Notes: generated by a model from the sequence alone, not told the origin. Positions 52,709 to 63,126 are shown, counted from the stretch's first letter. The stretch: 64,000 nucleotides of DNA from Spinacia oleracea (GCF_020520425.1 NC_079487.1:126750385-126814384); one strand, 5' to 3'. Numbers and translations are program-made.

Positions 52709-53181
52709 AAAGGCAACACTAGTACGTACCCACCCTATGATTGCCAGAACATAAGTGGTTAGAAAATCTAATACTCAAAGTTAATTTTAGGTTTCGTGAG
52801 TGAAGGTGTAATGGAGGGAATTCATTTCTATTAATTGTACCCCAATAGGCCAATAATGAGAAAGTGACTTTGGTGGTTTAAGTTTTTATTCCCCAAAAAA
52901 AGAATGTGGCATTCCTTACATTTATGCAATTGCAAATTATTCGCAACTTTTGGCAAGTGAGCTTAGCTCCTTTTAAGTTTTAGTTCTTTGGAGCTTCAAC
53001 TTTTCCCTTTCAATTAATATATGAACTCCATAATATCAGATCCAAAAACTCCAAAGCTTATGTAGTAAAGTAATTCATGTGCAGTGCACTAAGTTAGCCA
53101 CTAGATGATGATCTCAGATATTTGGCCACATTGTCTAAATTTCTTTAAATTTAGGAATAATTCACTTTTGTATTTAATAAT

Positions 53182-53610
53182 TGTTTGGGCTCCCAATTGA
53201 TTCTCAATTGGGCCACTAAGTCCAAAGCCCAATGGCTCTAAACAAACAGCATCAAACCTACCAATGGCTAGTCAGCCATCCATCAAGGCCCAAGGCCCAA
53301 AAGCAATAAATGACCTATGGGCATTTATTGTGCAAACACTATAAATAGGCCGCCAAGGCTCACACCTCAAGGTACGTCCAATTTACCGCCTTAAGACTAC
53401 TCTTCTAGAGAACTTCTCTCTCTAGAATCCGAGCATCGTTCTTACTTAGGCATCGGAGGGGCTTTCCTCGGAAACACCCCCGAGGCTAGTGACTTTGCTC
53501 TTGTGCAGGTGAATTCGGACTCTACTCATTCAAACAAGCAAGATCTTCAACACATACAAAAGGGGCCTTCATTCGAAGCCCATTGTTTCCATCTTTACAA
53601 CACCGGAACA
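53182..53610 (+). repeat. 5' LTR
   Basis: 429 bp. Contains a TATA-like CACTATAAATAGG at about 53338 and an inverted CCCAATTGA/TCAATTGGG near its start. Seems identical to the 3' LTR. Confidence 0.95.
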
Positions 53611-53680
53611 ATTTGGCGCCGTCTGTGGGGAAGAACACTTCAAAGCCTTTGAAAGACATCAATCACCTCTTTCCGCGAAA

Positions 53681-55717
53681 ATGGTGAATGATGTTGTTAA
53701 CAACAATGACGACGATATGATGGTGCGGTCAGATTCAGAATCTGACCAAGAGGAGCACCCTCAACCGATGGCGAGGTCACAGCCAAACAGAGCTACGACC
53801 GCCACAAATGCAGGACCTCCGATTCCAACCAGGGAAGAGCTCACTGCGGCCATGACCATCATGCAAAACTTCCTCTTCAATGAGAAGCAGCAAGGACTGG
53901 CAAATGACCGCAGAGAAGAGAGGAGGACCAGGCGAAGGCTGAACGAGCCACCCAGTGCGGAAGTGTCCAGACCCGAACGAGAACTCCTTCCCTTGACAGG
54001 TACACACTTGACGTCGAGGTGGATGGAAAGCACGTGGGACACCCAAAAAAGGGCACAACAGCAACCAGATTGGTTTGCGAGACCATCGCCTACTCCAACA
54101 GCTCTCCAAAGCGAATCGACTACTCGTAACACTCGGGTCCGAAGCTCGGTGCTCAGCAGGTTGAGGCCCTCGGTCCACTCAAGGTTAAGACCCTCGATCC
54201 ATACGAGACTCGGGGTGGGCGAGCCAAGCAGATCTGGCGAACGACCCGAGGTCAGTAGCCGAGAGAGAAGAAGAGACAGGAGGCATGATCGAACCCCTAG
54301 CCCCCATCGTACGCCCGAACGTTCTAATCACAGAACCTCGGCAAACGAAGGCATCAGGGCTAGACTCGGGAAAAGAATCATGACTCCCACGTCATCCCCT
54401 TTCTCGGACGAGCTGATCATGGAAGAAATACCGAAGGTAAGACTGCCAGCGCACCTGACCTACAGCGGAATCACAGATCCGAGGGATCATGTCATCTCCT
54501 ACGAGCAGCAAATGTTCTTGAGTCCCTACTCCGAAGCATGTTGGTGTAAATATTTCCCAACCACGCTAACCGGAGTGGCGGGAGAGTGGTTTAGATCGCT
54601 GCCGAAGGGATCGATCAAGAGCTGGAAAAAGCTGAAAAAGAGATTCTGCACACAGTTCGTGAGCAACAATCGCCCCGAGCGAACCACAGCAGAACTGACC
54701 TCAATCCAACAAGAAAGAGACGAAAGTCTGAGAGAATTCATGGCCAGGTTCATGAAGGAATCAACAAACATACCGAACTTGCAGCCAGACGTGGCCATCT
54801 TCGCCTTGAAGCACGCGCTCCAGGAAGGGAAGTTCCGTGACGAACTCTCAATGAAGAACCCCTCCAGAATAGCTGACGTGCTCCAAATGGCTGATGCGTT
54901 CATCAGAACCGAAGAGTTCAACAAGGCCGCTGCAAGATTGAAAGGATCGTCGGATCCGAGAGACACAAAGAATACCCAGAGCAAGCCCGAGGGCAGCTCA
55001 AGGAAGGGGAAAGAGAAAGTAGGAGCTAGAGAGATGAGCCCGAAGAAAGACGGGAGAAGGGGTGAACTTCAACCCAAGTACACCAACTACACTCCACTAG
55101 CTCTGCCCCGAAAAGAGATATTTAGCCTCAACAGAAATGACGAAAAGTGGAAACTACCTGGGAAGCTCAAGTCCAACCCAGCTCGGAGAAACAAGAACAA
55201 ATGGTGCGAGTTTCATGATGACTTCGGTCACCACACCGAAGAATGCAACTCGCTGAAAGACAACATTGAGGACCTCGTTCGCCGAGGCTACCTGAAACAG
55301 TACTTGTTAGACCGAAGGGAGGAAAAAGAAAAGGCCGCAAGCGGCAAACAACACGAGCAACCCCAGAAAAGGGTCTACGAAGCAACAGGGCACAAGAAGA
55401 ATGACATCCTAGTGGTGTTCGGGGGACAGAAGTCTGGCCAGGCCAGCAAAAAACACCTAAGAGCCCTCTCCCATCGGGTCAACTTCAGCGCGGTGGGAGA
55501 CAACCAGCCACACCCCCCGAACATGACCTTCACTGCTGATGATTGCTTCGGAGTCCAGTACAAACACGACGATCCTCTAGTCATTTCCATGGACCTCAAT
55601 AACCACAAGAGATCGGAAGAACAATCCAGACCTCTGAGCAGATCGACGGATTTGAAGAGTCTGGAAACTAAAGAGTCTCTTAGCAGATCTACGGATTTGA
55701 AGAACTCGCAAAACTAA
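53681..55717 (+). CDS. gag: Gag of the Tat-like LTR element
   Basis: A single open frame of 678 codons begins about 70 bp after the 5' LTR. The first 250 residues are Arg/Ser/Thr-rich and disordered. Residues about 250-420 are the retrotransposon gag (capsid) domain: LPAHLTYSGITDPRDHVISY, WCKYFPTTLTGVAGEWFRSL, ERTTAELTSIQQERDESLRE. Next come a Lys/Arg-rich linker and the variant zinc-knuckle WCEFHDDFGHHTEECNSLKD, followed by IEDLVRRGYLKQYL, a layout typical of Tat and Athila gag proteins. The C-terminus runs into the first units of the 46-bp tandem array. No protease or polymerase follows. Confidence 0.93.
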   Translation: MVNDVVNNNDDDMMVRSDSESDQEEHPQPMARSQPNRATTATNAGPPIPTREELTAAMTIMQNFLFNEKQQGLANDRREERRTRRRLNEPPSAEVSRPERELLPLTGTHLTSRWMESTWDTQKRAQQQPDWFARPSPTPTALQSESTTRNTRVRSSVLSRLRPSVHSRLRPSIHTRLGVGEPSRSGERPEVSSRERRRDRRHDRTPSPHRTPERSNHRTSANEGIRARLGKRIMTPTSSPFSDELIMEEIPKVRLPAHLTYSGITDPRDHVISYEQQMFLSPYSEACWCKYFPTTLTGVAGEWFRSLPKGSIKSWKKLKKRFCTQFVSNNRPERTTAELTSIQQERDESLREFMARFMKESTNIPNLQPDVAIFALKHALQEGKFRDELSMKNPSRIADVLQMADAFIRTEEFNKAAARLKGSSDPRDTKNTQSKPEGSSRKGKEKVGAREMSPKKDGRRGELQPKYTNYTPLALPRKEIFSLNRNDEKWKLPGKLKSNPARRNKNKWCEFHDDFGHHTEECNSLKDNIEDLVRRGYLKQYLLDRREEKEKAASGKQHEQPQKRVYEATGHKKNDILVVFGGQKSGQASKKHLRALSHRVNFSAVGDNQPHPPNMTFTADDCFGVQYKHDDPLVISMDLNNHKRSEEQSRPLSRSTDLKSLETKESLSRSTDLKNSQN

Positions 55718-56030
55718 AGAGTCTCTTAGCAGATCTACGGATTTGAAGAACTCGCAAAACTAAAGAGTCTCTTAGCAGATCTACGGATTTGAAGAACTCG
55801 CAAAACAAAAGAGTCTCTTAGCAGATCTACGGATTTGAAGAACTCACAAAGTTAAAGAGTCTCTTAGCAGATCTACGGATTTGAAGAACTCATAAACTAA
55901 AGAGTCTCTTAGCAGATCTACGGATTTGAAGAACTCGCAAAACTAAAGAGTCCCTTAGCAGATCTAAGGATTTGAAGAGCTCGCAAGATCAAAAGGCTTT
56001 CAGCAAGTCTACGGATTCAAAGAAAAGCTC
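55636..56030. repeat. 46-bp tandem array within the LTR element
   Basis: About eight to nine units, each containing TTAGCAGATCTACGGATTTG and 'agaactcgcaaaac'. Starts of successive units are 46 bp apart (for example 55682, 55728, 55774). The last units are diverged. Tandem arrays between gene blocks are common in Tat-lineage elements. Confidence 0.9.
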
Positions 56031-56309
56031 GAAAGTACAAAATTGAAAAGCAGCCAAGTAACTAACACTCATTTTTCATTCAATATTTGGGGGAAGTACA
56101 AATACATTGAAAACCTCAAAAATTGAAAACAAAATGAAACAGTTAAAATCGGCAGCCATCAACAGACAATACCGGCCTACCGAAGTACTAAGAAAGCAAA
56201 AAGAAACGAGTACAACGCAGCGCCGAGGCAAAAGGGGGAAAAGCAAGCACATATTCGGAAGTCCTCAACTGGAACCGACCGACTCTGAAGAAGACGACTG
56301 CCCGAATCC

Positions 56310-57872
56310 CTAACTCTTGGGAGTCTCAGGAGCGGCCCCTAGGGGAGCATCCTTCGAAGAACCCCCAGCAGTAGTATCACCCTCGGAAGTTGCCTTCTGG
56401 GCCCGAGCCTCTGCGAGAGCAGCTTGGCGTTCAGCTTCAGCTTCATCTCGATCAGCTTGGCATTCCACCAAGTGGTCCTCGGCCTGCATCCATAGGGGAA
56501 CTTTCTCGTTCCAAGGGAAGTGAGGCATGTGCTTCGCAAACATGCGCCGAGCACCCAGGATGCCGTTCCAGTACTGCTCTCTACACTGATCAGCAGTGTA
56601 GAGGTCGACTCGCTCCTGCTCCAACTTCCGAATATAGTCATCCTTTTCCCGAAGCTTCAGCCGAAGGACAGGCACCTTATCAGCTTGCTGCTGGATCAGC
56701 TCCCGATGCTGGACAAAATGGCAAAGCCTTAACTCTGCCTCTTTATGCTCCTTGTCGGCCGCTTCAAATTTAGACTTCATCTCCTGGAAGAGTCTATCTT
56801 TTTCCTCAAGTTCGCTAGCGAACTTAGCGGCCATATCCTTCTTTTCCTCAGCAAAGGAAGCGATCTTCTCAGCATCCTCTTCAACTCGGAAGATGAGCTG
56901 GCCAACCTCGGCCCCAATCTTCTCAGCAGACTCTCTAGCCTCGCGACTATACTGAAGGTACAGCTGCTTGACTTCCGTAAGCTCGGAGAGGAGTTGCCCA
57001 GCCTTCTGGTCCAAAATGGGAATATCACGAGCATAAGCCTCACGATATTTCCTCAATTGTTTCTCCTCAACCGAGCTACACTCGGAAGCGTACGAGGACC
57101 AGAAAACAGCCTGGGAACGAGAGAAAGATGAGCAAAAATAGGAAAAACATAAAACAAAAACACAACTCAAAGAGAAAAATCTAGCAATTACCTCGTTCAG
57201 ATAGTACTGGGCCATCATAGCCGGATTCCTCTCTTCGGCCCCAGGAACCCTCCACTGCGGGTTAGCACGAAGCAGATTCTCCCGAGCAGCCTCGGGGCCC
57301 ACCAAGGATCCCACGTGAGCCAAGGGGTCCTCTCCCAAAATCGGAGCCCTGGCATACCGAGCCATCGCCTCCCTTACTTCTTCGGGGATCCGTTTTAGCG
57401 GAACATCCGAACAGGGATCAGCATGGATCAGCCTATCCAGGGCCGAGGTAGAAGTAGAACCCAAAGTTGAGTGGCGCCTCTTCCTCGTCAGACCTTGCTC
57501 GGGCTGCTCCTCCTCTCCAGCAGAGGGAACCTCCTTCTGAACCTCGGGAACCGCAGCTTCGGGGCCCGTGAGATCTATCATCTCCTTGTCTGGACTCTTC
57601 TCTCTCTCGAAGGGAAGATCAGCAGACTCCTTCTTCTCCCCAGCTACCTCAGGGACATCCGAACCAGGAACAAAATCGGCTTCAATCGCCTCCATCACCT
57701 CGGTGATATCCTGGATTTCGATCCCCAAAGCAGCAGATGGTTTCAGTGGAGAGGGGATGATATCTTCCCCGATCAGCGGCTGGTCCACGGGCGGCGGTTC
57801 AGCAACCACCACACTCTTTAACTTCTGCCCTGGCAAGGGCATGAAGTGAAGAAGATTCTTAGGAGGAGGCAT
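56310..57872 (-). CDS. Antisense open frame of the LTR element: acidic and coiled-coil protein part
   Basis: Open frame of 520 codons on the strand opposite gag. The N-terminal half is Pro/Glu/Ser-rich and acidic. The C-terminal half is strongly helical with heptad-like Leu/Ala/Glu patterns over about 200 residues, such as EKIGAEVGQLIFRVEEDAEK, consistent with a long coiled coil. A hydrophobic stretch near residues 230-250 is bounded by GT and AG and looks like an intron read through in frame. No enzymatic motif recognised. Part of the antisense gene block typical of Tat-lineage elements. Confidence 0.7.
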   Translation of the reverse strand: MPPPKNLLHFMPLPGQKLKSVVVAEPPPVDQPLIGEDIIPSPLKPSAALGIEIQDITEVMEAIEADFVPGSDVPEVAGEKKESADLPFEREKSPDKEMIDLTGPEAAVPEVQKEVPSAGEEEQPEQGLTRKRRHSTLGSTSTSALDRLIHADPCSDVPLKRIPEEVREAMARYARAPILGEDPLAHVGSLVGPEAARENLLRANPQWRVPGAEERNPAMMAQYYLNEVIARFFSLSCVFVLCFSYFCSSFSRSQAVFWSSYASECSSVEEKQLRKYREAYARDIPILDQKAGQLLSELTEVKQLYLQYSREARESAEKIGAEVGQLIFRVEEDAEKIASFAEEKKDMAAKFASELEEKDRLFQEMKSKFEAADKEHKEAELRLCHFVQHRELIQQQADKVPVLRLKLREKDDYIRKLEQERVDLYTADQCREQYWNGILGARRMFAKHMPHFPWNEKVPLWMQAEDHLVECQADRDEAEAERQAALAEARAQKATSEGDTTAGGSSKDAPLGAAPETPKS

Positions 57873-58285
57873 GACTTCCGAAACCGCTTCCTACATAGCA
57901 AGTGTTCAAAGATTAGTTTCGGAAAAAGGGAGAAACGAACTACAAAAAACTCCAAGTCAGAACAAATACCTTCTCCGAGGGCTGAGAAGCCTTTGCTTTC
58001 TTCGGATGCGTGGAAGGCCTCAAAAGAGTGCTACCCTTCCTTTTGCGTTGATCCTAAAAAGGGGAGACCAAGGGTCAACGAATGTAAAAGAAGAAAAAGG
58101 AGGAAATAGAGGAAAAAGCGTGAAGTACCCGGTTCCTAGATAAAGAGATATCTATCCGAGCCGGAGATGAAACCGAAGGAACGGCACGCGGCACAGCGTC
58201 AGTCCCAGGACCCTAAAAGATGGTCCAGGACCAAGACGTTAGCCGACGGCCAACCGAAAAGAAGAAGACAAACAGAAAATCGAGC

Positions 58286-58576
58286 CTATAAATGAACACT
58301 TACCGGGTCCGAAGTTGTCTTCAACACAGGAAGCACAACCTTCACAGGAACAGCTTCAACAGAGGAGGCGGAATCCCACGGATCAGCTCGAACTTCGGAT
58401 ATCCGAGCAACCCCCGAAGGAGACAACACGTAATCCTTCAGGCGAGGATTACGAGGGTTATCTTTTCCGAACTTGTACTCGGGAGCCGGGTCGTGAATAG
58501 TCTTCAAATCCAAAGAAATGCCCAACTTCTTAGGATCAATGCAGCTAAAGCCGTACTCTGCAAAAACAAAGCACAA
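58286..58576 (-). CDS. Antisense frame of the LTR element: short middle segment
   Basis: 96-codon open frame between the two larger antisense frames (IDPKKLGISLDLKTIHDPAP, YVLSPSGVARISEV). Splice-like borders suggest it is an internal exon of the same antisense gene. Splicing of extra frames is plausible in this lineage. Function unknown. Confidence 0.5.
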   Translation of the reverse strand: MCFVFAEYGFSCIDPKKLGISLDLKTIHDPAPEYKFGKDNPRNPRLKDYVLSPSGVARISEVRADPWDSASSVEAVPVKVVLPVLKTTSDPVSVHL

Positions 58577-59727
58577 AACATGTCAGCAAAACGAAGCAGG
58601 AAAGAGAAGGACAAACTCACTGAAAAAACGGTCTCAGCCGAAAGACACCTACCCCTGTCAAAAATCCTGCTGAGACCGGCAACAGCAAGAATGTCCTCCC
58701 TCAAAATGTAATTGAGATTCGGGAGCCAGCTAGACGGCAGTCGATGGTTATCCTCTTGAGCCAAGAACCACTGAAGGAGGTCCACATAGTGGCGATGATT
58801 CCGATCTGGAGCTGCCACACCCCTCATATCAGGATCAGGAGCCACGAACCACTTCGGAGGACGATAAAAGTTGGGATGCTTCGGATCCGTCGGCACACGA
58901 ACGAGCAACCACTCCGTCTTCCAATTGTGGTCAGAGCTAAGGTAGGGGTACGCCGTGATGTAGTTCGGATCCCCCCTCTTTCGGGACTTCTTGTTGACAA
59001 TGGTCCACCAACCATACCCATCACCCTTGGAAGCATGGTTGAGAACCAGATCGTGAAGATCCCGAAAAATAGCGACAGAGCAAGGGAAATTGACGAAGTC
59101 ACACACCCATCTAAATCCGATTATGTGCCTCATAGATTTGGGTGTGAGCTGGGCCAAACTAATGTTGTACGACACCAAAAGCTCGGATACGAACGGATCC
59201 AAAGGAAAGCGGAGACCATTCTCCAAATGGTGAGTGTACACGGAAATGAACCCCCTCGGTGGATGAGTCACCCGAGGACGCTCTTGTTCAGGAAGCTCGC
59301 ACCAGTACCCCAAGGCATGCTGAATTCCGTATAGCTCCTCGGCCTTCCGATGATAATTCACCAACTTCGCTTCCACCAACCAGTCACCGCTGACCGATTT
59401 CTCCAACGGACCGTCGATCTTGGTGGTCTCGTGCAAAATTGAGGCATACCTGCCCTTCGGATCAGCTTCCGACCAATGAGCTGGAAACTCGGGGTAACGA
59501 CGACGAGCACCCGAAAAGCCAGCTCTCTCACCAGAGGTTGCGCGTTCAGACACGCCAGACCCACCAACTACATCATCTTCGGAAGCATCCCAACCAATCG
59601 AACGCTTCTCCAACGGCCGCGCCGAAGGCCGACCCCTCGAAGTTTTCGGTAACCTCCCCGAAGGCACGTTCTCCCTCTCACTAGAGGAGCCGACGACGAA
59701 CTTGCTTTTGCCCCTGTTCTTTGCCAT
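58504..59727 (-). CDS. Antisense open frame of the LTR element: 'putative gypsy-type transposon' domain
   Basis: 407 codons reading away from the 3' LTR. A basic Ser/Arg-rich start (MAKNRGKSKFVVGSSSEREN) is followed by a folded-looking region with PRVTHPPRGFISVYTHHLEN, RFPLDPFVSELLVSYNISLA and LTPKSMRHIIGFRWVCDF. This resembles the plant domain annotated as 'putative gypsy type transposon' (Pfam PF04195 by memory). The strong Trp/Tyr pattern downstream (WWTIVNKKSRKR, WKTEWLLVRVP) is also typical. Its role is not known. The family link is from recall and needs a profile search. Confidence 0.7.
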   Translation of the reverse strand: MAKNRGKSKFVVGSSSERENVPSGRLPKTSRGRPSARPLEKRSIGWDASEDDVVGGSGVSERATSGERAGFSGARRRYPEFPAHWSEADPKGRYASILHETTKIDGPLEKSVSGDWLVEAKLVNYHRKAEELYGIQHALGYWCELPEQERPRVTHPPRGFISVYTHHLENGLRFPLDPFVSELLVSYNISLAQLTPKSMRHIIGFRWVCDFVNFPCSVAIFRDLHDLVLNHASKGDGYGWWTIVNKKSRKRGDPNYITAYPYLSSDHNWKTEWLLVRVPTDPKHPNFYRPPKWFVAPDPDMRGVAAPDRNHRHYVDLLQWFLAQEDNHRLPSSWLPNLNYILREDILAVAGLSRIFDRGRCLSAETVFSVSLSFSFLLRFADMFCALFLQSTALAALILRSWAFLWI

Positions 59728-60169
59728 GGTCGCGAAATCTCGATCTAGGGTTTAGATTGAGGGGTAGAAGGAAGAACGAAGAAAAAAAGGAGAACTCAGA
59801 AACAAATTACCTTTCTCCGAAGCGGAATTCGCCGATAAAGCGAACAACACAAGTTCCCGAAGTCTAAAGTTGGCCGAATTTCGTAGATCTGAAGAAACAA
59901 ATTGCACTGCGATCGCCGGAATTTAGAGAGAGAATGGGTTTGAAAGAAGGAGTAAAAAGTTCGAAAAGAGCAAAGCACCCAGTATTTATAGAAAAGAAAA
60001 AGGGCGCATCAACTTCCTCAACCCACGATCTCCACGACACAATACAACTCCCAACACTTGTCATCAATGCAAATCATCCCTTTTCAAAAAAAGAGAGGGA
60101 ATTTTCGGACTTCTGACAGCTGGAAACCCACCCATTTAATTCTAAATGGACCGGGTCTGGGGGGCATGT

Positions 60170-60598
60170 TGTTTGGGCTCCCAATTGATTCTCAATTGGG
60201 CCACTAAGTCCAAAGCCCAATGGCTCTAAACAAACAGCATCAAACCTACCAATGGCTAGTCAGCCATCCATCAAGGCCCAAGGCCCAAAAGCAATAAATG
60301 ACCTATGGGCATTTATTGTGCAAACACTATAAATAGGCCGCCAAGGCTCACACCTCAAGGTACGTCCAATTTACCGCCTTAAGACTACTCTTCTAGAGAA
60401 CTTCTCTCTCTAGAATCCGAGCATCGTTCTTACTTAGGCATCGGAGGGGCTTTCCTCGGAAACACCCCCGAGGCTAGTGACTTTGCTCTTGTGCAGGTGA
60501 ATTCGGACTCTACTCATTCAAACAAGCAAGATCTTCAACACATACAAAAGGGGCCTTCATTCGAAGCCCATTGTTTCCATCTTTACAACACCGGAACA
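60170..60598 (+). repeat. 3' LTR
   Basis: 429 bp, by eye identical to the 5' LTR. Followed by the ATAAT duplication at 60599-60603. Confidence 0.95.
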
Positions 60599-60603
60599 AT
60601 AAT

Positions 60604-61430
60604 TTACGGAGAATCTACCATCTATGGAGTAATCGTGGACGACAAAGGATTATCATCATTTAATTAGGGTTTTTTTTTTCTAACTCATTTCAGCAAAAAT
60701 AAGTTTAGGTACGTTTAATTTAGTAAATTTATTTTCCCCTCGGACTAGCCACTAACCTCCCCTTTTCTCATTAAGGTTTACAACTTTCAAAGGTTTTCTA
60801 GGCCGAAAGTAGGCAAATTACCTTTTATTTTAATTTTTTCATGTTTTTGTCTTTAGAATTAATAAAACATCATCGATTAAGTGTAGTAAGTTCTCCTATG
60901 GTGGGATTAGTTGAGTATTTTGGTTTTAGAGTAGCTTTGGTGGAGTATCGTCGTGATTTTGATTTGTTAATAAAGAATTATTCGAGATTAATTGCATCAA
61001 CTATCAATTTTTCAAATTGAGTAAGATTAATCAGATGAAAATCGTCATGCCCAACTAACAAAACGTTAAACCGTCTCTCTAAAAAGGTTGTATATTCAAG
61101 TGATACGTGCGAGAGATATCCCATAATGCAAGATGTATCTTCCCATGACATACTTTTAATGAAGAAATACCTCTTTTTGATTCACTTGTTATGTATTTGT
61201 TAAATTCGAAATTAAAGTATTGTAGATGTTGTATTGTAAAAAATAAGTTTAGTTTAGTAAAAAAACTCCGTAAGTTTTTTCAAATAATTTACACGTAAAT
61301 CACAAAAAATCAGCAATTTTTTTTTAAAAAATTTAGGTGAACCAAAGAGAGCCTTAATTAATAAATTTCATACTTGCACATGTTGGGATTTGGCCTATTT
61401 TTTTGAGCATATAATGCCTCAATGTCATGA
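60604..61430. other. Intergenic, no gene seen
   Basis: AT-rich flank to the right of the LTR element. The retrotransposon's insertion site lies in a plain 'tttaataattta' context. No open frame with homology. Confidence 0.5.
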
Positions 61431-61700
61431 TTTTTAATTTCAGTTGATTTAATTTAATTTAATTTCAGTTAACTTAATTTAATTTCAGTTCAGTTAATTT
61501 AATTTCAGTATATTTAATTTAATTTTAGTTCATAAGTATTTAGTTAATTTAATTCAGTTTTAATTCAATACAAATCATTGTTATTATTTTTATTATAATT
61601 ACTCCGTAATACAATTATTATTATTAATTATTGCAGTACTTATTAAAAATAATAATTATTATTATTTGTTATTATTATATTATTATTATTATTAGTATAC

Positions 61701-61734
<34 letters not shown>

Positions 61735-61891
61735 TATTTTATTAATTATTATTCTTATTATTTTTTATACCTTTATTATTGTTATTAATAATTTTTTTTA
61801 TTATTACTATTATTTATTATTATAATAATAAAGAAACGATTACACAAAGTTGGATGGGAGCCTAGCCACTAATTGGGCTCCGACACCCTTA

Positions 61892-61927
<36 letters not shown>

Positions 61928-62045
61928 CATTATTGTTATTATAATAGTAATAATAAGTATTATATTATTATTGTTATTATTATTATTATTTAAGTTAGTT
62001 TAATTTAATTTAATTTCAATTTAGTTAATTTAATTTAATTTCAAG
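61431..62045. repeat. 'ttaatttaatttcag' tandem stretch and (ATT)n microsatellites
   Basis: At 61440-61560 and 61993-62045 the sequence is made of 'ttaatttaatttcagt' units. Between them lie imperfect ATT/TAT microsatellites (61610-61830 and 61893-61990) that sandwich one unique GC-richer stretch, about 61848-61890. The 64-codon frame here is only the microsatellite. Confidence 0.9.
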
Positions 62046-62238
62046 AAATTTTATCCCAAAAGAACTACGCCTTAATGTGATTGAAATTTTTTATATGCAC
62101 CTATGAATAAGGTGTACTCTTACTTATTTTAAATCCATAATTCAACTCAAATCATAGCACCTAGAACAGAAAAATGAAAATGAAAATGAAAATGATGGGC
62201 TATACCCTCAAAAGAATTGAGGCTCAGTAGATAATTTA

Positions 62239-62459
62239 GGGCTCGTTTGGTATCACTGTTAGTTTTAAGTTTTTGGTTTTGCAAATCATGATCATATTAT
62301 TTAGATTAAATCCTGAACTAAAAATAATCATACTGATAGTATACCTGTTGATTTTGAAAACTAACAACAAAAAACTGGAAACTATTCTATGTTATTTTCG
62401 TTTTTAGTTTTGAAAAAAAACAGAAAACTGAAAATAAAAAATGATACCAAATAGGCCCC
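62239..62459. mobile_element. MITE, 'ggtatcact...aacagaaa' family, copy 2
   Basis: GGGCTCGTTTGGTATCACTG at the left, inverse of 'atgataccaaataggcccc' at the right. Interior shares 'gttttaagtttttggttttg', 'aactaacaacaaaaaactgg' and 'cagaaaactgaaaa' with 45581-45777. Non-coding. Confidence 0.75.
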
Positions 62460-62828
62460 GTTTGGTCCTATACGTACTAGACCTGGATGTGAGATCGAGC
62501 CCAACAACATTATCATATCTCCGATTCACGGATCTTGGCCATACTTTTTTTGTAAGGTAGCATTACGAAGAACAACTCATACAAAAATATTCATGAATGA
62601 ACCAATGATTCCAAAATACTATAATTAGCATAAAACATATTCCAAATCCAATAAATCTTAATAATTAAATCCACTAGAATAATCTGAATAAGGTCAAGTA
62701 GTATCAAATAATAACTATACTAATACTATAGCACCCTGGTTCTAGATTCCTATACATATAAACAGTGATTATTACAGAATTAATCAAATTTTTTATTATT
62801 ATAATCTACGGCATTAATTATCTTATGA

Positions 62829-63076
62829 TACTCCTTCCCTTTTTCTATGGTTACACTTTGTCTTTCACTCTTTAATGTACACGTTCGACCATTAATATAA
62901 ACAATTACATATGAATTAATTTTTTTCATAAAACTTTTAATATTTTGAAAATACATATTAATAGGAACTCAAACATATTATTCTGATATTGTAATAGCGT
63001 GTGAGAATTTATGGCTAAAGTTCATAAAGTTTGACCTTAAAGTTAAAGTGTAAACATTAGAATAACAGAGGGAGTA
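62829..63076. mobile_element. Stowaway-type MITE
   Basis: TACTCCTTCCCTTTTTCTAT at the left and 'tagaataacagagggagta' at the right. 248 bp, diverged, non-coding. Confidence 0.65.
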
Positions 63077-63126
63077 TATTTTCTTGAGGGAGTATATTAA
63101 TACCGAGTATGATTTTATTTTCATTA

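Larger units (their letters stand above)
53182..60598 (+). mobile_element. Young, complete LTR retrotransposon, Ty3/gypsy Tat-like, lacking pol
   Basis: 7.4 kb, flanked by the 5-bp duplication ATAAT (53177-53181 and 60599-60603). The 429-bp LTRs start TGTTTGGG, end GGAACA and look identical by eye, so insertion is recent. After the left LTR comes a primer-binding-site-like TGGCGCCGTCTGTGGGG (from 53614). A purine-rich tract (GTCTGGGGGGCATG, about 60155-60168) precedes the right LTR. The parts in order are gag on the plus strand, a 46-bp tandem array, and a minus-strand gene-like block. No protease, reverse transcriptase or integrase is visible, so it seems to depend on a relative. It looks structurally whole for such a non-autonomous form. 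Tat-lineage elements (Retand/Ogre kin) are known to carry extra antisense reading frames before the 3' LTR. Confidence 0.95.

Noticed and set aside
53761-55608. Minus-strand frames opposite gag
   Set aside because: Shadows of the gag reading frame. The composition mirrors gag codons and no motif is present.
55636-56030. CRISPR-like regular array
   Set aside because: Units are contiguous 46-bp tandem copies without unique spacers, inside an LTR element in plant DNA.
56317-59684. Plus-strand frames opposite the antisense block
   Set aside because: Shadows of the better supported minus-strand frames, which have the domain-like features and ATG starts.
61631-61825. 64-codon Ile/Leu/Tyr-rich frame
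   Set aside because: Pure ATT microsatellite.
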